A stretch of 64,000 bases of DNA. Origin: Acidimicrobiia bacterium. Lineage in GTDB: Bacteria > Actinomycetota > Acidimicrobiia > Acidimicrobiales > Poriferisodalaceae. This document shows, piece by piece, positions 1-9,411 of the stretch. The notes below the pieces were generated by a model, which was given only the letters and a program-made list of their open reading frames with translations, did no database searches and was not told the origin of the DNA. The stretch is taken from positions 1 to 64,000 of the forward strand of contig JAJEBN010000062.1 of NCBI GenBank assembly GCA_022822525.1, in the 5' to 3' direction. Each line of letters starts with the position of its first letter. The stretch's first letter is position 1. The translations under genes were made by a program, and so were the position numbers.

Positions 1-579
1 CTTGGCCGACGCGTCGTCGATGCGGTCCGACAGCGAGTCGGCCGAGAACCCGCCGAACACCACCGAGTGGGCCGCGCCGATGCGGGCACACGCCAGCATC
101 GCCACCGGCAGCTCGGGGATCATCGGCATGTAGATGCACACGCGGTCGCCGCGCTGCACGCCGAGGCCCTTGAGCACGTTGGCGAACTGGCACACCTCGT
201 CGAGCAGGCCGGCATAGGTGATGGTGCGGGTGTCGCCGGGCTCGCCTTCCCACCAGTAGGCCACCTTGTCGCCACGGCCAGCCTCGACGTGGCGGTCGAG
301 GCAGTTGTACGACACGTTGAGCGTGCCGCCCAGGAACCACTTGGCGAACGGCAAGTCCCACTCGAGCACGGTGTGGAAGTCGGTGAACCAGGTGACGTGC
401 TCGCGGGCCTGGCGGGCCCAGAACGCCAGCCGGTCGGCAGCGGCCTCGTCGTACAGCGACCGATCAGCCGTCAGCGCCGCCGAGCGGAAATCCCCCGCGG
501 GTTCGAAGACACGGTCTTCGACGTAGTAGTCCTCGATCGTCGCCTCGGTACTCGTGTCAGTCGCTGGCGTCATGGTCAT
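1..579 (-). CDS. acs: acetyl-CoA synthetase, N-terminal part (cut by window edge)
   Basis: The 193 codons present translate to the N-terminal region of an AMP-forming acetyl-CoA synthetase, the cytosolic enzyme that activates acetate with ATP and CoA. Visible family segments are [20 protein letters not shown], the WWEGEPGD stretch, and [20 protein letters not shown] followed by [18 protein letters not shown]. The adenylation core and C-terminal lid lie beyond base 1. ATG codons at 579 and 573 are in frame; an AGGGG six bases upstream favours 579. The gene runs in the same direction as the methyltransferase upstream of it, about 160 bases away, and nothing indicates a shared role. Confidence 0.93.
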   Translation of the reverse strand, partial: MTMTPATDTSTEATIEDYYVEDRVFEPAGDFRSAALTADRSLYDEAAADRLAFWARQAREHVTWFTDFHTVLEWDLPFAKWFLGGTLNVSYNCLDRHVEAGRGDKVAYWWEGEPGDTRTITYAGLLDEVCQFANVLKGLGVQRGDRVCIYMPMIPELPVAMLACARIGAAHSVVFGGFSADSLSDRIDDASAK

Positions 580-736
580 CGGTGCCCCTGTCTCGTCGTG
601 CCGCCGGTGTGCGAGTGCGGATCGAGCCGGCGTCGCGTGCGAGGCCCGATCCTGCCCAGCCAGATTTGCAGAGTAGTTGCCGCCCGTCCGACGCCTCACG
701 GGCGTGCCGGCCAGCCGGCGGGTTGGCTGCCGGCGC

Positions 737-1813
737 TCAGCCGACGCGCCACTCCCCGACCCAGAAGGCACCCATGCCGTCGCGATCGGTGAGCGCGGCT
801 GCTTCGTCGACCAGCGTGCGAGCTGCAAGCGCTTCGGCCGTCGGCTTCGATCGGCTTCGCTGCCACAGGGCCCGGGCGTCCGCCGTCATCGAATCGATGC
901 CGGCCGCAGCCAGCCACTCGGCCTGGGTGCTCAACGTGGCACCTGGCGGCAGCTGGTCGAACGCGACATCGCAGGTGATGTCCGCGGTGCCTGGGGCGCC
1001 GAGCGGGTCGTGCCCGCGGCGTTGGGACCGGTAGGTGCGCAGCCACTCCGACGTCGGCCGGGCGACCAAATCGGCCGTGCGGCGCACGCCGTAGTCGAAC
1101 GTCAACAACCGACCGCGCTCGAGCAAGCGCAGCGCCCGCCGGACCCAGACGGCAGCTTTCAGCAGCAGCGGCACACGCGCACCCGATGCGGCGTCAGGGG
1201 CCATCGCCTCAGCCATGGCCGCCGCATCGGCCGGCGCATCCCGCAGTACCTCCATCGCGGGGTCGGCGCGTTCGACATGCACCTCCTGCCAACCGATCTC
1301 CGAGCGCTCGAGCAGGCGGAACGGCAGGTTGTCGAGCAACTCGTTGGCGAGCACGACACCCACGAGTGGGCCAGCGGGGAGATCAGGCACCGCGGCGACG
1401 CGTTCCGACTCGCCGATGCCGGCGATCCGGGCGAGCGCGTCGTCGCGCTGCCAGTCCACCCGCTCGACCATCACGTACCGCACGGCATCGCGGCACGCCG
1501 CAACATGCGCGAGCACATCGCGGCACAGCGTCCCGCTGCCGGCGCCGCCCTCAACCGCTACGAACGGATCGGGCCGACCCAGCTCATCCCATGTGCGGTC
1601 CAGGTAACCCGCGATGCACCGAGCGAACAACGTGCCCAGCTCGGGCGACGTCGCAAAGTCACCGCCCCGTGCCGCCGGTCGCCCCCCGCGCACGTAGAAA
1701 CCCGAGGCGCCGTACAGCGCCTCATCCATGAACTCGTCGAAGCGCATGGACGGCCGGTTGCCAAAAGGCGCGGAGGTAAACGCGGCTTGTGACCTGCTCC
1801 CAGCGGCGACCAC
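737..1813 (-). CDS. MidA/NDUFAF7-family SAM-dependent methyltransferase
   Basis: About 358 residues resembling the SAM-dependent methyltransferase family (COG1565) that includes mitochondrial NDUFAF7/MidA. It shows the N-terminal [16 protein letters not shown] box, the SAM-binding stretch [10 protein letters not shown] and the [15 protein letters not shown] segment typical of the family. NDUFAF7 methylates an arginine of the complex I 49-kDa subunit (NuoD homologue) and is needed for assembly. Here the gene lies just beyond a complex I operon, so a role on one or both NuoD proteins is plausible but inferred. The GTG at 1813 overlaps the TAG of the gene before it by one base; an in-frame ATG at 1747 is an alternative start. 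No clear ribosome site precedes either. Confidence 0.8.
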   Translation of the reverse strand: MVAAGSRSQAAFTSAPFGNRPSMRFDEFMDEALYGASGFYVRGGRPAARGGDFATSPELGTLFARCIAGYLDRTWDELGRPDPFVAVEGGAGSGTLCRDVLAHVAACRDAVRYVMVERVDWQRDDALARIAGIGESERVAAVPDLPAGPLVGVVLANELLDNLPFRLLERSEIGWQEVHVERADPAMEVLRDAPADAAAMAEAMAPDAASGARVPLLLKAAVWVRRALRLLERGRLLTFDYGVRRTADLVARPTSEWLRTYRSQRRGHDPLGAPGTADITCDVAFDQLPPGATLSTQAEWLAAAGIDSMTADARALWQRSRSKPTAEALAARTLVDEAAALTDRDGMGAFWVGEWRVG

Positions 1814-2112
1814 TACGCCGTTGCAGCCGGTGCCTCAGCCGACTCAATGTCCGAAGCGGCTCCCAAGCTCTCGAATGCTTGGGAATCGTCGCCGAACACT
1901 CGCCCGATGAGCCTTGCAACCTGAAGCTCGACCACCCGTAACCGCTCTTCGAGGCGGTCCAGTCGATCATCGATACGAGCTTCCATACGGTCCATGCGCT
2001 CTTCGAGGCGATCCATACGCCGTTCGAGCCGCTGCGCGATGTACATGATCATGCCGGCCAGCACGGTGAACTGGGCGATGATGATCGCGCTGAGGATCGC
2101 TGTCTCACTCAT
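1813..2112 (-). CDS. small membrane-anchored coiled-coil protein
   Basis: A 99-residue protein of unknown function. Residues about 3-27 form a hydrophobic segment (ILSAIIIAQFTVLAGMIMYI). It is followed by a charged heptad region with repeated RMDRLEER / RIDDRLDRLEER units that should form a coiled coil, then an acidic alanine-rich tail. The start at 2112 is chosen over an upstream codon because GGAGG lies eight bases before the ATG. Its stop overlaps the methyltransferase start, so the two are probably cotranscribed and coupled. A bundling or scaffold role at the membrane is possible, but no function can be assigned. Confidence 0.7.
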   Translation of the reverse strand: MSETAILSAIIIAQFTVLAGMIMYIAQRLERRMDRLEERMDRMEARIDDRLDRLEERLRVVELQVARLIGRVFGDDSQAFESLGAASDIESAEAPAATA

Positions 2113-2208
2113 GGTCACTGCCTCCAGTCTGCCGCATTGGCGCACCACTCTGGCGCGCTCACGAGGCAGCGGTGGTTCTAGCGCCCTTCTTCAAGTGACA
2201 TCAACTTA

Positions 2209-2236
2209 TTTATATTGAAAATACACGATGTTGCAA
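2209..2236 (-). promoter_or_regulatory. candidate housekeeping promoter for the coiled-coil/methyltransferase pair
   Basis: In an AT-rich island between nuoN and the coiled-coil gene, the minus strand carries TTGCAA (2236-2231), a 16-base spacer and TATAAA (2214-2209). This is the best sigma-70-like pair noticed in the window. A start near 2201 would give a leader of about 90 bases to the ATG at 2112. Confidence 0.45.
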
Positions 2237-2293
2237 ACCCATAACGGCGTCCTGCTAAGTGCGCCGTCGGCAAACGGTGCGCCTCGGGCGGGA

Positions 2294-3955
2294 TCAGCCG
2301 CCGAAGTGGAATGTTGCGACTTCACCGAAGTGGCTGACGAGGCCGGGGAGGACGCCGAACGCCAGCGTGGCAATTGCCGTGATCGCCAGCGCCGCTGCCA
2401 ATGCTCCGGTCATGGGGATCTTGCCTGGAGTGAAGCGCACCATCGTGGCCTGACGGGTCTCGGTGGCCAACCATGCATCGCCGTACTCGTCCTGCTCGGC
2501 CGTCGAATTGGCTGCTTCGGCGACATCGATCTCGTCGTCGTCGCCTCCGGAATCGACCCCCAGCGCCACCATTTCGGGCACCGGCTCGAACCACATCTGC
2601 TGCAGTACCCGGGCGTAATAACCGAACGCGATCACCGCGTTCACCGCCACGATGACGGCGAGCACCCAACCGGCGGGCGTACCCGCACCGGCGAGGGCCC
2701 AGAAGACAACGAACTTGGCGAAGAAGCCGCTCGCCGGCGGTATGCCTGCCAGCGCCGCCAGGAACAGCGTCATCAGCACTGCCATGCCAGGCGCGTAGCT
2801 GAACAGCCCGCCATAGCTCGAGATGTCGCCTGAGCGGGTGCGCCGCGACACTGCCAGCACAACGCTGAACGCCCCGAGATTCATGAAGGCATAGATGACG
2901 GCATACACGACAATCGCGAAGTAGGGCGTTGTGGTGATGTCGGTGCCCGGCAACTGCCAAGCGTCGTCTTCGAACGCCACGGCGAAGGGCGCCAGCATGA
3001 AGCCGCCCTGCGCCACGCCCGAGTACGCCAGCATCCGCACGATGTTCGTCTGGCGCAGCGCGATCAGGTTGCCCACGGTCATCGTCACCGCAGCCAGCAC
3101 CCAGAAGAACGGCTGCACCACATCGGCAGCGCCCTCGAAGGCCACGAACACCAGCCCCAGCAGCGCCACAAAACCCGCTGCCTTCGACGCAACCGACAGG
3201 AACGCCGTCACCGGCGTCGGCGCACCCTCGTAGGTGTCGGGCGCCCACGTGTGGAACGGCACCGCCGACACCTTGAAGGCGAAGCCGATGAGCACGAACA
3301 GGATCGCCACGATGATGATCGGGCTCGCCCCCTCGCCCGTCAGCGCAGCAGCAATCGTGCCGAAGTCGGTGTCGCCGGCCACGCCGAACACCAGCGACAT
3401 GCCGTACAGCATCACCGCCGAGGCGAAGACTCCCATCAGGTAGTACTTCAAGCCGGCCTCGTTGGAACGGGGACCGCCCTTGCGCCAGGCGGCCAGCATG
3501 TACGCCGGGATCGACAGCAGCTCCAGCGCCACGAACACGCTCACCAGGTCGCGCGAGCTGGCCATCATCACCATGCCCAGCAGCGATGTCAGCAGCAGCG
3601 TGTAGTACTCGTTCTCGTAGTAGTCGCCCTCGCGCACGTAGTCGACCGACATGAGCACGACCACGTAGCCGACCAAGATGAACAGCGCCTTGAGCACCAG
3701 CGAGAAGTCGTCGACCACGTAGGCCCCGCCGAACATGGGTCGCTCAGCGCCGTCCACCGCCAGCGTCAGGATCGGCACGAGCGTGACCAGCAAACCGATG
3801 CCGGCCAGCGTGGGCATCATCCGCTTGGCCTTGTCGTCGAGTGCGATGTCGGCGACGGTCACCAGCGTGCCGACCGCGAGCAGGGTCAATTCGGGCGCGA
3901 GCGCGTGCCAGTCGAGGTCCGGCCGCACAAACGCGAGCATCGAACCAAGGTTCAT
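2294..3955 (-). CDS. nuoN: NADH-quinone oxidoreductase subunit N, cluster 1
   Basis: A 553-residue, roughly 14-helix antiporter-like subunit of the complex I membrane arm, involved in proton pumping. Family features include the SMLAFVRPDLDWHALAPEL start, LELLSIPAYMLAAWRKGG and the AFKVSAVPFHTWAPDTYEG lysine/histidine motif. The start is ATG at 3955 because the reading frame upstream has no family similarity. A C-terminal cytoplasmic loop carries an acidic insert (DSGGDDDEIDVAEAANSTAE) before the last helix, not seen in the second copy at 14486-16102. It is the last nuo gene of cluster 1. A 22-codon micro-ORF bridges the gap from nuoM. Confidence 0.96.
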   Translation of the reverse strand: MNLGSMLAFVRPDLDWHALAPELTLLAVGTLVTVADIALDDKAKRMMPTLAGIGLLVTLVPILTLAVDGAERPMFGGAYVVDDFSLVLKALFILVGYVVVLMSVDYVREGDYYENEYYTLLLTSLLGMVMMASSRDLVSVFVALELLSIPAYMLAAWRKGGPRSNEAGLKYYLMGVFASAVMLYGMSLVFGVAGDTDFGTIAAALTGEGASPIIIVAILFVLIGFAFKVSAVPFHTWAPDTYEGAPTPVTAFLSVASKAAGFVALLGLVFVAFEGAADVVQPFFWVLAAVTMTVGNLIALRQTNIVRMLAYSGVAQGGFMLAPFAVAFEDDAWQLPGTDITTTPYFAIVVYAVIYAFMNLGAFSVVLAVSRRTRSGDISSYGGLFSYAPGMAVLMTLFLAALAGIPPASGFFAKFVVFWALAGAGTPAGWVLAVIVAVNAVIAFGYYARVLQQMWFEPVPEMVALGVDSGGDDDEIDVAEAANSTAEQDEYGDAWLATETRQATMVRFTPGKIPMTGALAAALAITAIATLAFGVLPGLVSHFGEVATFHFGG

Positions 3956-4020
3956 CGTCGACACCGCCTCACGACTGCCTCGACCGCCGTCCCAGACTGG
4001 CGAACCCAGCCACGCCTCAT
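3952..4020 (-). other. junction micro-ORF between nuoM and nuoN, cluster 1
   Basis: A 22-codon open frame. Its ATG overlaps the nuoM stop (ATGA, 4020-4017) and its TGA overlaps the nuoN start (ATGA, 3955-3952). Product MRRGWVRQSGTAVEAVVRRC plus two residues; no similarity recognised. The likely role is to carry terminating ribosomes from nuoM to nuoN (inference). Confidence 0.4.
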
Positions 4021-5594
4021 CCGGTCCATGGGCAATCCCCGACCACTGCCGTTCCAATGCTGCAGGCGATGCCGGTCGACACGTCATCGACCACGCCGAA
4101 GATCAGCCCGGGAACCCAGCCGAAAAGCACCATCGCGATGATGAGCGGCGTCCACGCTGCCCACTCGTAGCGGTTCACATCGGCGATCACGTGCCCTTCC
4201 CATTCGGGCTTGGGCTCGCCGAACGCACTGCGCTGGAACAGCCACAGCAGGTAGCCGGCCGCGAACACCGTTCCCACAGCGGCAATCACCATGTAGGTGC
4301 GGAAGGTCCCCTCGGACAGACCCGCGCCGGGGCTGTAGGCCGACAGGATCGCCGGGAACTCGCCCCAGAAGCCCGCCAAGCCCGGCAGGCCCAGCGACGC
4401 CATCGCGGAGATGGCCAGGATCCAGCCCATGCGCGGTGCCGACTTCAGCAGGCCGCCCAGCCGGCTGATCTCGAGCGTGTGGTAGCGCTCCTTCACCGAA
4501 CCGGCCAGGAAGAACAACATCCCGGTGATGATCCCGTGGGCCACCATGCCGAACACGGCGGCATTGATGCCAATCGGGGTGAGCGTGGCGATGCCGAGCA
4601 TCACGAAGCCCATGTGCGCCACCGAGCTGAAGGCGATGAGGCGCTTCATGTCGGTCTGCGCCAGGCAGCCCAAGGCGCCGTAGATGATGCCGATCACCGC
4701 CAGCAGGCCGATCCACGGCGCCCACGCCGCAGCGCCTTCGGGCAGGAACGGCAGCGCGATCCGCACGAAGCCGTAAGTGCCGAGCTTCAGCAAGATGGCC
4801 GCCAGGATCACCGAGCCCACGGTGGGTGCCTCGGTGTGCGCGTCGGGCAGCCACGTGTGGAACGGGAACATCGGCACCTTGATGCCGAAACCCATGAACA
4901 GGCCGGCGAAGATGATCGCCTGGGTGCCACGGGCCAGATCGCCGCCCGCCGCAGCGGCGAGTTCGCTCATGTTGAACGTGTTCAACGCCGCGCCTGCGTC
5001 GTTCGTGGCCACGAAGTACAGCGCAACGAAGCTCACGATCATCAGCGCCGAGCCGAACAGGGTGAACAGGAAGAACTTCAGCGAGGCGTAGCGACGGTTC
5101 TCGCCGCCCCACACGCCGATCATGAAGTACATCGGCAGCAGCACGACCTCGAAGAAGACGAAGAACAGAATCAGGTCCTGCGCCACGAAGGTGCCGTTCA
5201 TGCCCGATGCCAAGATCAGCATCAGGATCAGGAGGGCTTTGGCGTTGCCCGGCTCGGGGATGTGCTCCCACGAGTAGATCACGCACAGCGGGATGATCAC
5301 CATCGACAGGATCAGCAGCGGCAGCGACAGCCCGTCGAGACCCAGGATGTAGTCGGCATTGATCGCGTCGATCCAGCCCTTGTGCACGCCGAACTGCAGC
5401 GTTCCCGCGTTGCCGTAGTCGAAGGCGAACAGCAGGTACACGCCGACTGCCAGGGTCGCCAGCGAAGCGCCGAGCGCGATCATCTTCAGCTCGAGTTCGC
5501 GAGCGCGCGGCACCGCCATCATCACCAGCGCGCCGACGGCCGGCAGGAACACCACCAGCGTCAGCGCCCAAGCGTCGAATCCAGTTGCGTCCAC
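4017..5594 (-). CDS. nuoM: NADH-quinone oxidoreductase subunit M, cluster 1
   Basis: A 525-residue antiporter-like membrane subunit of complex I. It shows the typical MAVPRARELELKMIALGASL start, NADYILGLDGLSLPLLILS, the FFVFFEVVLLPMYFMIGVWG glutamate helix and KVPMFPFHTWLPDAHTEAPT. It is close in size to E. coli NuoM (about 510). GTG at 5594 is the start, with GAGGGAG upstream; it overlaps by one base (TAGTG) the stop of a 24-codon micro-ORF that follows nuoL. The product sits in the membrane arm next to NuoL and NuoN. Confidence 0.96.
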   Translation of the reverse strand: MDATGFDAWALTLVVFLPAVGALVMMAVPRARELELKMIALGASLATLAVGVYLLFAFDYGNAGTLQFGVHKGWIDAINADYILGLDGLSLPLLILSMVIIPLCVIYSWEHIPEPGNAKALLILMLILASGMNGTFVAQDLILFFVFFEVVLLPMYFMIGVWGGENRRYASLKFFLFTLFGSALMIVSFVALYFVATNDAGAALNTFNMSELAAAAGGDLARGTQAIIFAGLFMGFGIKVPMFPFHTWLPDAHTEAPTVGSVILAAILLKLGTYGFVRIALPFLPEGAAAWAPWIGLLAVIGIIYGALGCLAQTDMKRLIAFSSVAHMGFVMLGIATLTPIGINAAVFGMVAHGIITGMLFFLAGSVKERYHTLEISRLGGLLKSAPRMGWILAISAMASLGLPGLAGFWGEFPAILSAYSPGAGLSEGTFRTYMVIAAVGTVFAAGYLLWLFQRSAFGEPKPEWEGHVIADVNRYEWAAWTPLIIAMVLFGWVPGLIFGVVDDVSTGIACSIGTAVVGDCPWTG

Positions 5595-5668
5595 TAGGAA
5601 GCTCCCTCTCGATTGCGGCCCGATTTCACGGAGGATGGGCTCTCTGCCTGCGTCATCTCACTGCTCAC
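5594..5668 (-). other. junction micro-ORF between nuoL and nuoM, cluster 1
   Basis: A 24-codon frame starting at a GTG that overlaps the nuoL stop (GTGA, 5668-5665) and ending with a TAG that shares a base with the nuoM GTG. The product begins VSSEMTQAESPSSVKSGR and is hydrophilic. It contains the GAGGGAG that would serve as the nuoM ribosome site. Confidence 0.4.
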
Positions 5669-7851
5669 AGGACGATCACGAACACGATGGCGACCACGGC
5701 TGCGGTGCCGAACAGCAGCGAGCCGTAGTTCTGGACCTTGCCGGTCTGCATCACCCGCAGACCCTGACCGCCCGAATCGGCGCCAGAGCCGAGCGCGTTG
5801 ACGGTGTTGTCGATGGTTCCCTGGTCGATCCAGCGGTACACCCAGCGGCCGCTGTCGCGTGCCCCCTCGCCGGCGGTGTTGACGACCTTGTCGATCACGT
5901 TGTCGTTGACCCAATTGGCAGCACGGGCAATCGGCGCCTTGATCGAGCCCACCACGATGTCGGTGTAGAGGTGGTCGAGGTAGTACTTCTGCTCGAGGAA
6001 CGTGTACCCCGCCTTGGCGTAGCGGTTCCGCTCGGTGAGCCCGTGCGGCCCGGTGTTGCGCCAGAAGTACATGAACGTGATGGCAATGCCGGCCAGCGCC
6101 ATCACGAGGCCCACGACTGCCAGCCAGAACGACGGGGGGGGATGCGACAGGCCGATCGCATTCAGGTAGTGCGTGGGCTCGGCGTAGGTCTGCACCAGAT
6201 GCGCGAGGCCTTCGAGACCGAAGATCCTCATCACCGGCGTCGGCAGGTTGAACGCACCGGCTACTACCGCCATGACCGCCAGGATCCACAACGGCACGGT
6301 CATCACCTTGGGCGACTCATGCGGATGGCCGTGTCCCCGGTACTCGCCCCAGAACGTGTACCAGATGACCCGGGTCATGTAGGCGGCGGTGAGCAGCGCC
6401 ACGACGCAGCCGAAGATCAGCATCAGCGGGTAGGCGCTTTCCTGCCCTGCGAAGGCCCCGAGCAGGATCTCGTCTTTCGACCAGAAGCCCGCGAACGGGA
6501 ACACTCCCGCCAGCGCCAGGGTCGATATGACGAACGTCTTGTAGGTGTGCGGCATGTACTTCCGCAGGCCGCCCATCTCGCGCATGTCGAAGGTGTGGTG
6601 GGCCGCGTGGCTGACCGAGCCGGCCCCCAGGAACAGGCAGGCCTTGAAGAAGGCGTGCGTGAACAGGTGGAACATGGCGGCAGTCCAGGCGCCCACGCCC
6701 AGCGCCATCACCATGTAGCCGAGCTGGCTGACCGTGCTGTAGGCCAGCACCTTCTTGATGTCCCACTGGGCGAACGCCAGCCCGGCGCCGATCAGCGCAG
6801 TGAAGCCGCCGATGAATGCCATCAGGTTGATCGACGAGGTGCCGATGGAGAAGCCCTCGAAGAAAACCGGGTACAGCCGGCCGATCATGAACACGCCCGC
6901 CACGACCATCGTCGCGGCATGGATCAACGCGGAGACCGGCGTGGGTCCGGCCATGGCGTCGGGCAGCCAAGTGTGCAACGGGAACTGGCCCGACTTGGAG
7001 CACACCGCCGCCATGAGCGCTATCGACGCCATGAGCATGGCGAAGTGGACTTCGCTGCCCATCTCGCCGACGGCTCGATTGATCGCGTCGATGTCGAACG
7101 TGCCGAACGTGCCGAACAGGATGATGACGCCGATCAGCAGGCCGATGTCGCCGACACGGTTCGTCAAGAACGCCTTGAGCGCCGCGTCGGTGTTGGGGCG
7201 TTCCTCCCACCAATGCCCGATCAGCGCGAAGCTGCACACGCCCACCAGCTCCCAGCCCACGATCATCTGCACCAGATTCTGGGCCATGACGAAGAAGAGC
7301 ATCGAGGCGGTGAACAGGCTCAGGAAGGCGTAGTAGTGGACGAAGCGCCGATCGCCCTTCACGTACTCGCTGGAATAGATGTGCACCAGCAACGAGATCG
7401 ACGTCACCACGATCAGCAGCAGCACCGTCTGACCGTCCACCAGCGTTCCCACGGCGAAGTCGACGCCACTGCTCGACCACCAGCCGTCGACCTCGGAGAT
7501 GACCGGCTCAGTGGTGGCGTAGCCGCCCCCGTCATCGCCGTAGCCGTCGTCTTCGGCGGCGAGATGCAACTCGCCGTCAAGCCCGCCGGCGCTAGAAGCG
7601 CTCAGCCCCTCGTTGACCGCAATCTGGGCGTGCTCGGCGTCGTCGGACTTGTACGAGGTGCTGTCTTCCACCCGGGTGATCCACGACACTGCCGCGAGCA
7701 TCGAGAGCACCCACACAATGCCGACCGCGGTGATGCCCACCCTGTGGACCCGCTCGGCACCGATGACGCTGCGTCCGAACAGCAGGATGACCAGGAACGA
7801 GACCGCCGGGATCAGCGGGATGAGAAACGCGTTCTCGAGAATCCAGTCCAT
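5665..7851 (-). CDS. nuoL: NADH-quinone oxidoreductase subunit L, cluster 1
   Basis: A 728-residue antiporter-like subunit carrying the long lateral helix of complex I. Conserved stretches include HIYSSEYVKGDRRFVHYYAF, GWELVGVCSFALIGHWWEE and KSGQFPLHTWLPDAMAGPTP. It is about 95 residues longer than the second NuoL in this window. Much of the extra length is an acidic, glycine-rich insert at about residues 61-120 (EHAQIAVNEG, AAEDDGYGDDGGGYATTEP) between the first two and the third helix, expected outside the membrane. The ATG at 7851 lies ten bases after nuoK. Confidence 0.96.
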   Translation of the reverse strand: MDWILENAFLIPLIPAVSFLVILLFGRSVIGAERVHRVGITAVGIVWVLSMLAAVSWITRVEDSTSYKSDDAEHAQIAVNEGLSASSAGGLDGELHLAAEDDGYGDDGGGYATTEPVISEVDGWWSSSGVDFAVGTLVDGQTVLLLIVVTSISLLVHIYSSEYVKGDRRFVHYYAFLSLFTASMLFFVMAQNLVQMIVGWELVGVCSFALIGHWWEERPNTDAALKAFLTNRVGDIGLLIGVIILFGTFGTFDIDAINRAVGEMGSEVHFAMLMASIALMAAVCSKSGQFPLHTWLPDAMAGPTPVSALIHAATMVVAGVFMIGRLYPVFFEGFSIGTSSINLMAFIGGFTALIGAGLAFAQWDIKKVLAYSTVSQLGYMVMALGVGAWTAAMFHLFTHAFFKACLFLGAGSVSHAAHHTFDMREMGGLRKYMPHTYKTFVISTLALAGVFPFAGFWSKDEILLGAFAGQESAYPLMLIFGCVVALLTAAYMTRVIWYTFWGEYRGHGHPHESPKVMTVPLWILAVMAVVAGAFNLPTPVMRIFGLEGLAHLVQTYAEPTHYLNAIGLSHPPPSFWLAVVGLVMALAGIAITFMYFWRNTGPHGLTERNRYAKAGYTFLEQKYYLDHLYTDIVVGSIKAPIARAANWVNDNVIDKVVNTAGEGARDSGRWVYRWIDQGTIDNTVNALGSGADSGGQGLRVMQTGKVQNYGSLLFGTAAVVAIVFVIVL

Positions 7852-7861
7852 ACGCGCGCGC

Positions 7862-8161
7862 TCAGCCCTTCATCAGGTCGAACTCGTCGACCGCGATCGA
7901 CTTGCGGTTGCGGTACAGCAGCAGCACGATGGCCAGGCCCACGCCGACCTCGGCCGCCGCGACCGCAATGATGAACAGGGCGAAGACCTGCCCCGACACC
8001 ACGTCGTGCTGCAGCCCGAACGCCACCAGGTTGAGGTTGACGGCGTTCAGCATCAGCTCGATCGACATCAGCACCATCACGCCGTTGCGGCGCGCCAGCA
8101 CGCCATAGACGCCGACGGCGAACAGCAGCGCACCGAGCAGCAGGAACTGGTTCAGCAACAT
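7862..8161 (-). CDS. nuoK: NADH-quinone oxidoreductase subunit K, cluster 1
   Basis: A 99-residue protein with three predicted membrane helices, the usual NuoK size. It shows the family core [20 protein letters not shown], with the glutamate used in proton transfer, and a second glutamate in [21 protein letters not shown] lies nine bases before the ATG. The 99-base gap from nuoJ holds an open frame that starts 11 bases after the nuoJ stop (GTG, or the ATG two codons later) and ends ten bases inside nuoK. Confidence 0.95.
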   Translation of the reverse strand: MLLNQFLLLGALLFAVGVYGVLARRNGVMVLMSIELMLNAVNLNLVAFGLQHDVVSGQVFALFIIAVAAAEVGVGLAIVLLLYRNRKSIAVDEFDLMKG

Positions 8162-8260
8162 GAAGCCGTCTCCCCGGCGACTGCCGCACTGAAATCCGCC
8201 GCCGTCGTGCTCACTGCCGTGGCCCTCGTCACTGTTGCATCCATCGTCACAGCCCCCGCC

Positions 8261-8755
8261 TCAGTCCCTGCGCGCCAGCACGACGGCGCCGATCAGTGCG
8301 GCCAGCAGCAGCACCGAGACGGCTTCGAACGGGATGATGTACTGGGAGAAGACCGAGTCGGACACGTCGGCCGTGCGGAACACCGTGTTGTCGGTGGCCA
8401 GCGAGTCGGCGCCGAAGCGGTCGATGAGGGCGTAGACGGTGATGCCGCCCAAGGCCAGCGCCGACAGCGCGGCAACCGGCCAGGTGGCCCCGGTCATCTG
8501 GGGTATTCGCCCGATCGGCGCCCGGGTGAGCATGATGCCGAACAGGAACAGCACCATCACGGCGCCGATGTAGACGAGCACCTGCGTGGTGGCGATGAAC
8601 TCGGCGGTGAGCAGCACGTAGTTCGCAGCGAGGCCGCCCAGCACGGCCACCAGGAGCAGGGCTGCGTGCACGATGTTGCGCGTCGTCACCATCCCGAGCG
8701 CGGCCGCCACGGTGATGGCCGCGATGATGCCGAAGGCGATGTTCTGCGCAACCAT
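8261..8755 (-). CDS. nuoJ: NADH-quinone oxidoreductase subunit J, cluster 1
   Basis: A 164-residue, five-helix membrane subunit. The NIVHAALLLVAVLGGLAANY and VLVYIGAVMVLFLFGIMLTR stretches are diagnostic for NuoJ, the latter being the pi-bulge helix near the quinone channel. The start ATG at 8755 follows the nuoI stop by eight bases. It is 57 residues shorter than the second NuoJ because it lacks the repetitive tail found there. Confidence 0.95.
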   Translation of the reverse strand: MVAQNIAFGIIAAITVAAALGMVTTRNIVHAALLLVAVLGGLAANYVLLTAEFIATTQVLVYIGAVMVLFLFGIMLTRAPIGRIPQMTGATWPVAALSALALGGITVYALIDRFGADSLATDNTVFRTADVSDSVFSQYIIPFEAVSVLLLAALIGAVVLARRD

Positions 8756-8763
8756 CGGGCGTC

Positions 8764-9411
8764 CTAGCTCCCCGCTCCAGACGCGAGCTCGCGAGCGCCA
8801 TCAGACTCAGACGCGAGCTCGCGAGCGCCATCGGCTTCGAGCTTGCGCGCGGGCGCGAAGTCGTCCGGGCCGAAGTCGGGCACCTGGCGCACCTTCTGCT
8901 CCGAGCCGGGCTCGTAGTCCTCGAACGCCGGCACGGTCTCCATCCACTCGCTGAGGCGGATCCGATCGTGCAGCAGGTCGGCGATATGCGGCTCGGAGTA
9001 TTCGTACTCGGGCGACCAGAACAGCGCGTCGAACGGGCACACCTCCACGCAGATGCCGCAGTACATGCACAGCGCGTAGTCGATGTCGAACCGGTCGACC
9101 ACGTTGACCGAGCGGACCGCACCGCCGGCCCGCCGTGGCGGGGCCTTGACCTTGTGGCCCTCGATGTAGATGCACCAGTCGGGGCACGAGCGAGAGCACA
9201 GCATGCAGGCGGTGCAGTTCTCCTCGTGCAGGGCGATCACGCCCCGGGCGCGGTCGGGCGGAGCTTCCTTCTCGTGCGGGTACTGCACGGTCACCGAGCC
9301 CTGCTGCGGCGCGGGAATGAGCGTGCGCATGCCGCGCTTGGGGAACAGCGTGCGTGCGGCTGTGCGTGCCGTCACGCCGAGGCCTTTGAGGAGTCCGGGG
9401 AACTGTGGCAT
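8764..9411 (-). CDS. nuoI: NADH-quinone oxidoreductase subunit I, cluster 1
   Basis: A 215-residue peripheral-arm subunit with two 4Fe-4S clusters bound by [12 protein letters not shown] and [12 protein letters not shown]. These carry electrons towards NuoB and the quinone. The protein extends beyond the usual length with a tail in which a 10-residue unit [10 protein letters not shown] is followed by [12 protein letters not shown]. The DNA of this tail is a 30-bp tandem repeat with a palindromic core. The start ATG at 9411 immediately follows the nuoH stop (TAGATG). Confidence 0.95.
   Translation of the reverse strand: MPQFPGLLKGLGVTARTAARTLFPKRGMRTLIPAPQQGSVTVQYPHEKEAPPDRARGVIALHEENCTACMLCSRSCPDWCIYIEGHKVKAPPRRAGGAVRSVNVVDRFDIDYALCMYCGICVEVCPFDALFWSPEYEYSEPHIADLLHDRIRLSEWMETVPAFEDYEPGSEQKVRQVPDFGPDDFAPARKLEADGARELASESDGARELASGAGS
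8779..8832 (-). repeat. 30-bp tandem repeat in the nuoI 3' end, cluster 1
   Basis: Two nearly identical copies (8779-8802 and 8809-8832, period 30) contain the 12-bp palindrome CGCGAGCTCGCG. A third close copy lies at 11633-11660 in the nuoC-nuoD junction of the same operon, differing by one or two bases over about 28. The repeat encodes the DGARELAS tail of NuoI. Confidence 0.8.

Noticed and set aside
2240..2290. Hairpin after nuoN as terminator
   Set aside because: Pairing is interrupted by mismatches and there is no U-run; too weak to call.
3735..7971. Long plus-strand ORFs (620 and 778 codons) opposite nuoN, nuoM and nuoL
   Set aside because: They are antisense shadows of high-GC genes, with His/Gln/Arg-rich low-complexity translation and no family similarity.
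8162..8260. 32-codon frame between nuoJ and nuoK as a relay micro-ORF
   Set aside because: It does not overlap the nuoJ stop and runs ten bases into nuoK, so it is only partly like the others; not listed as a feature.
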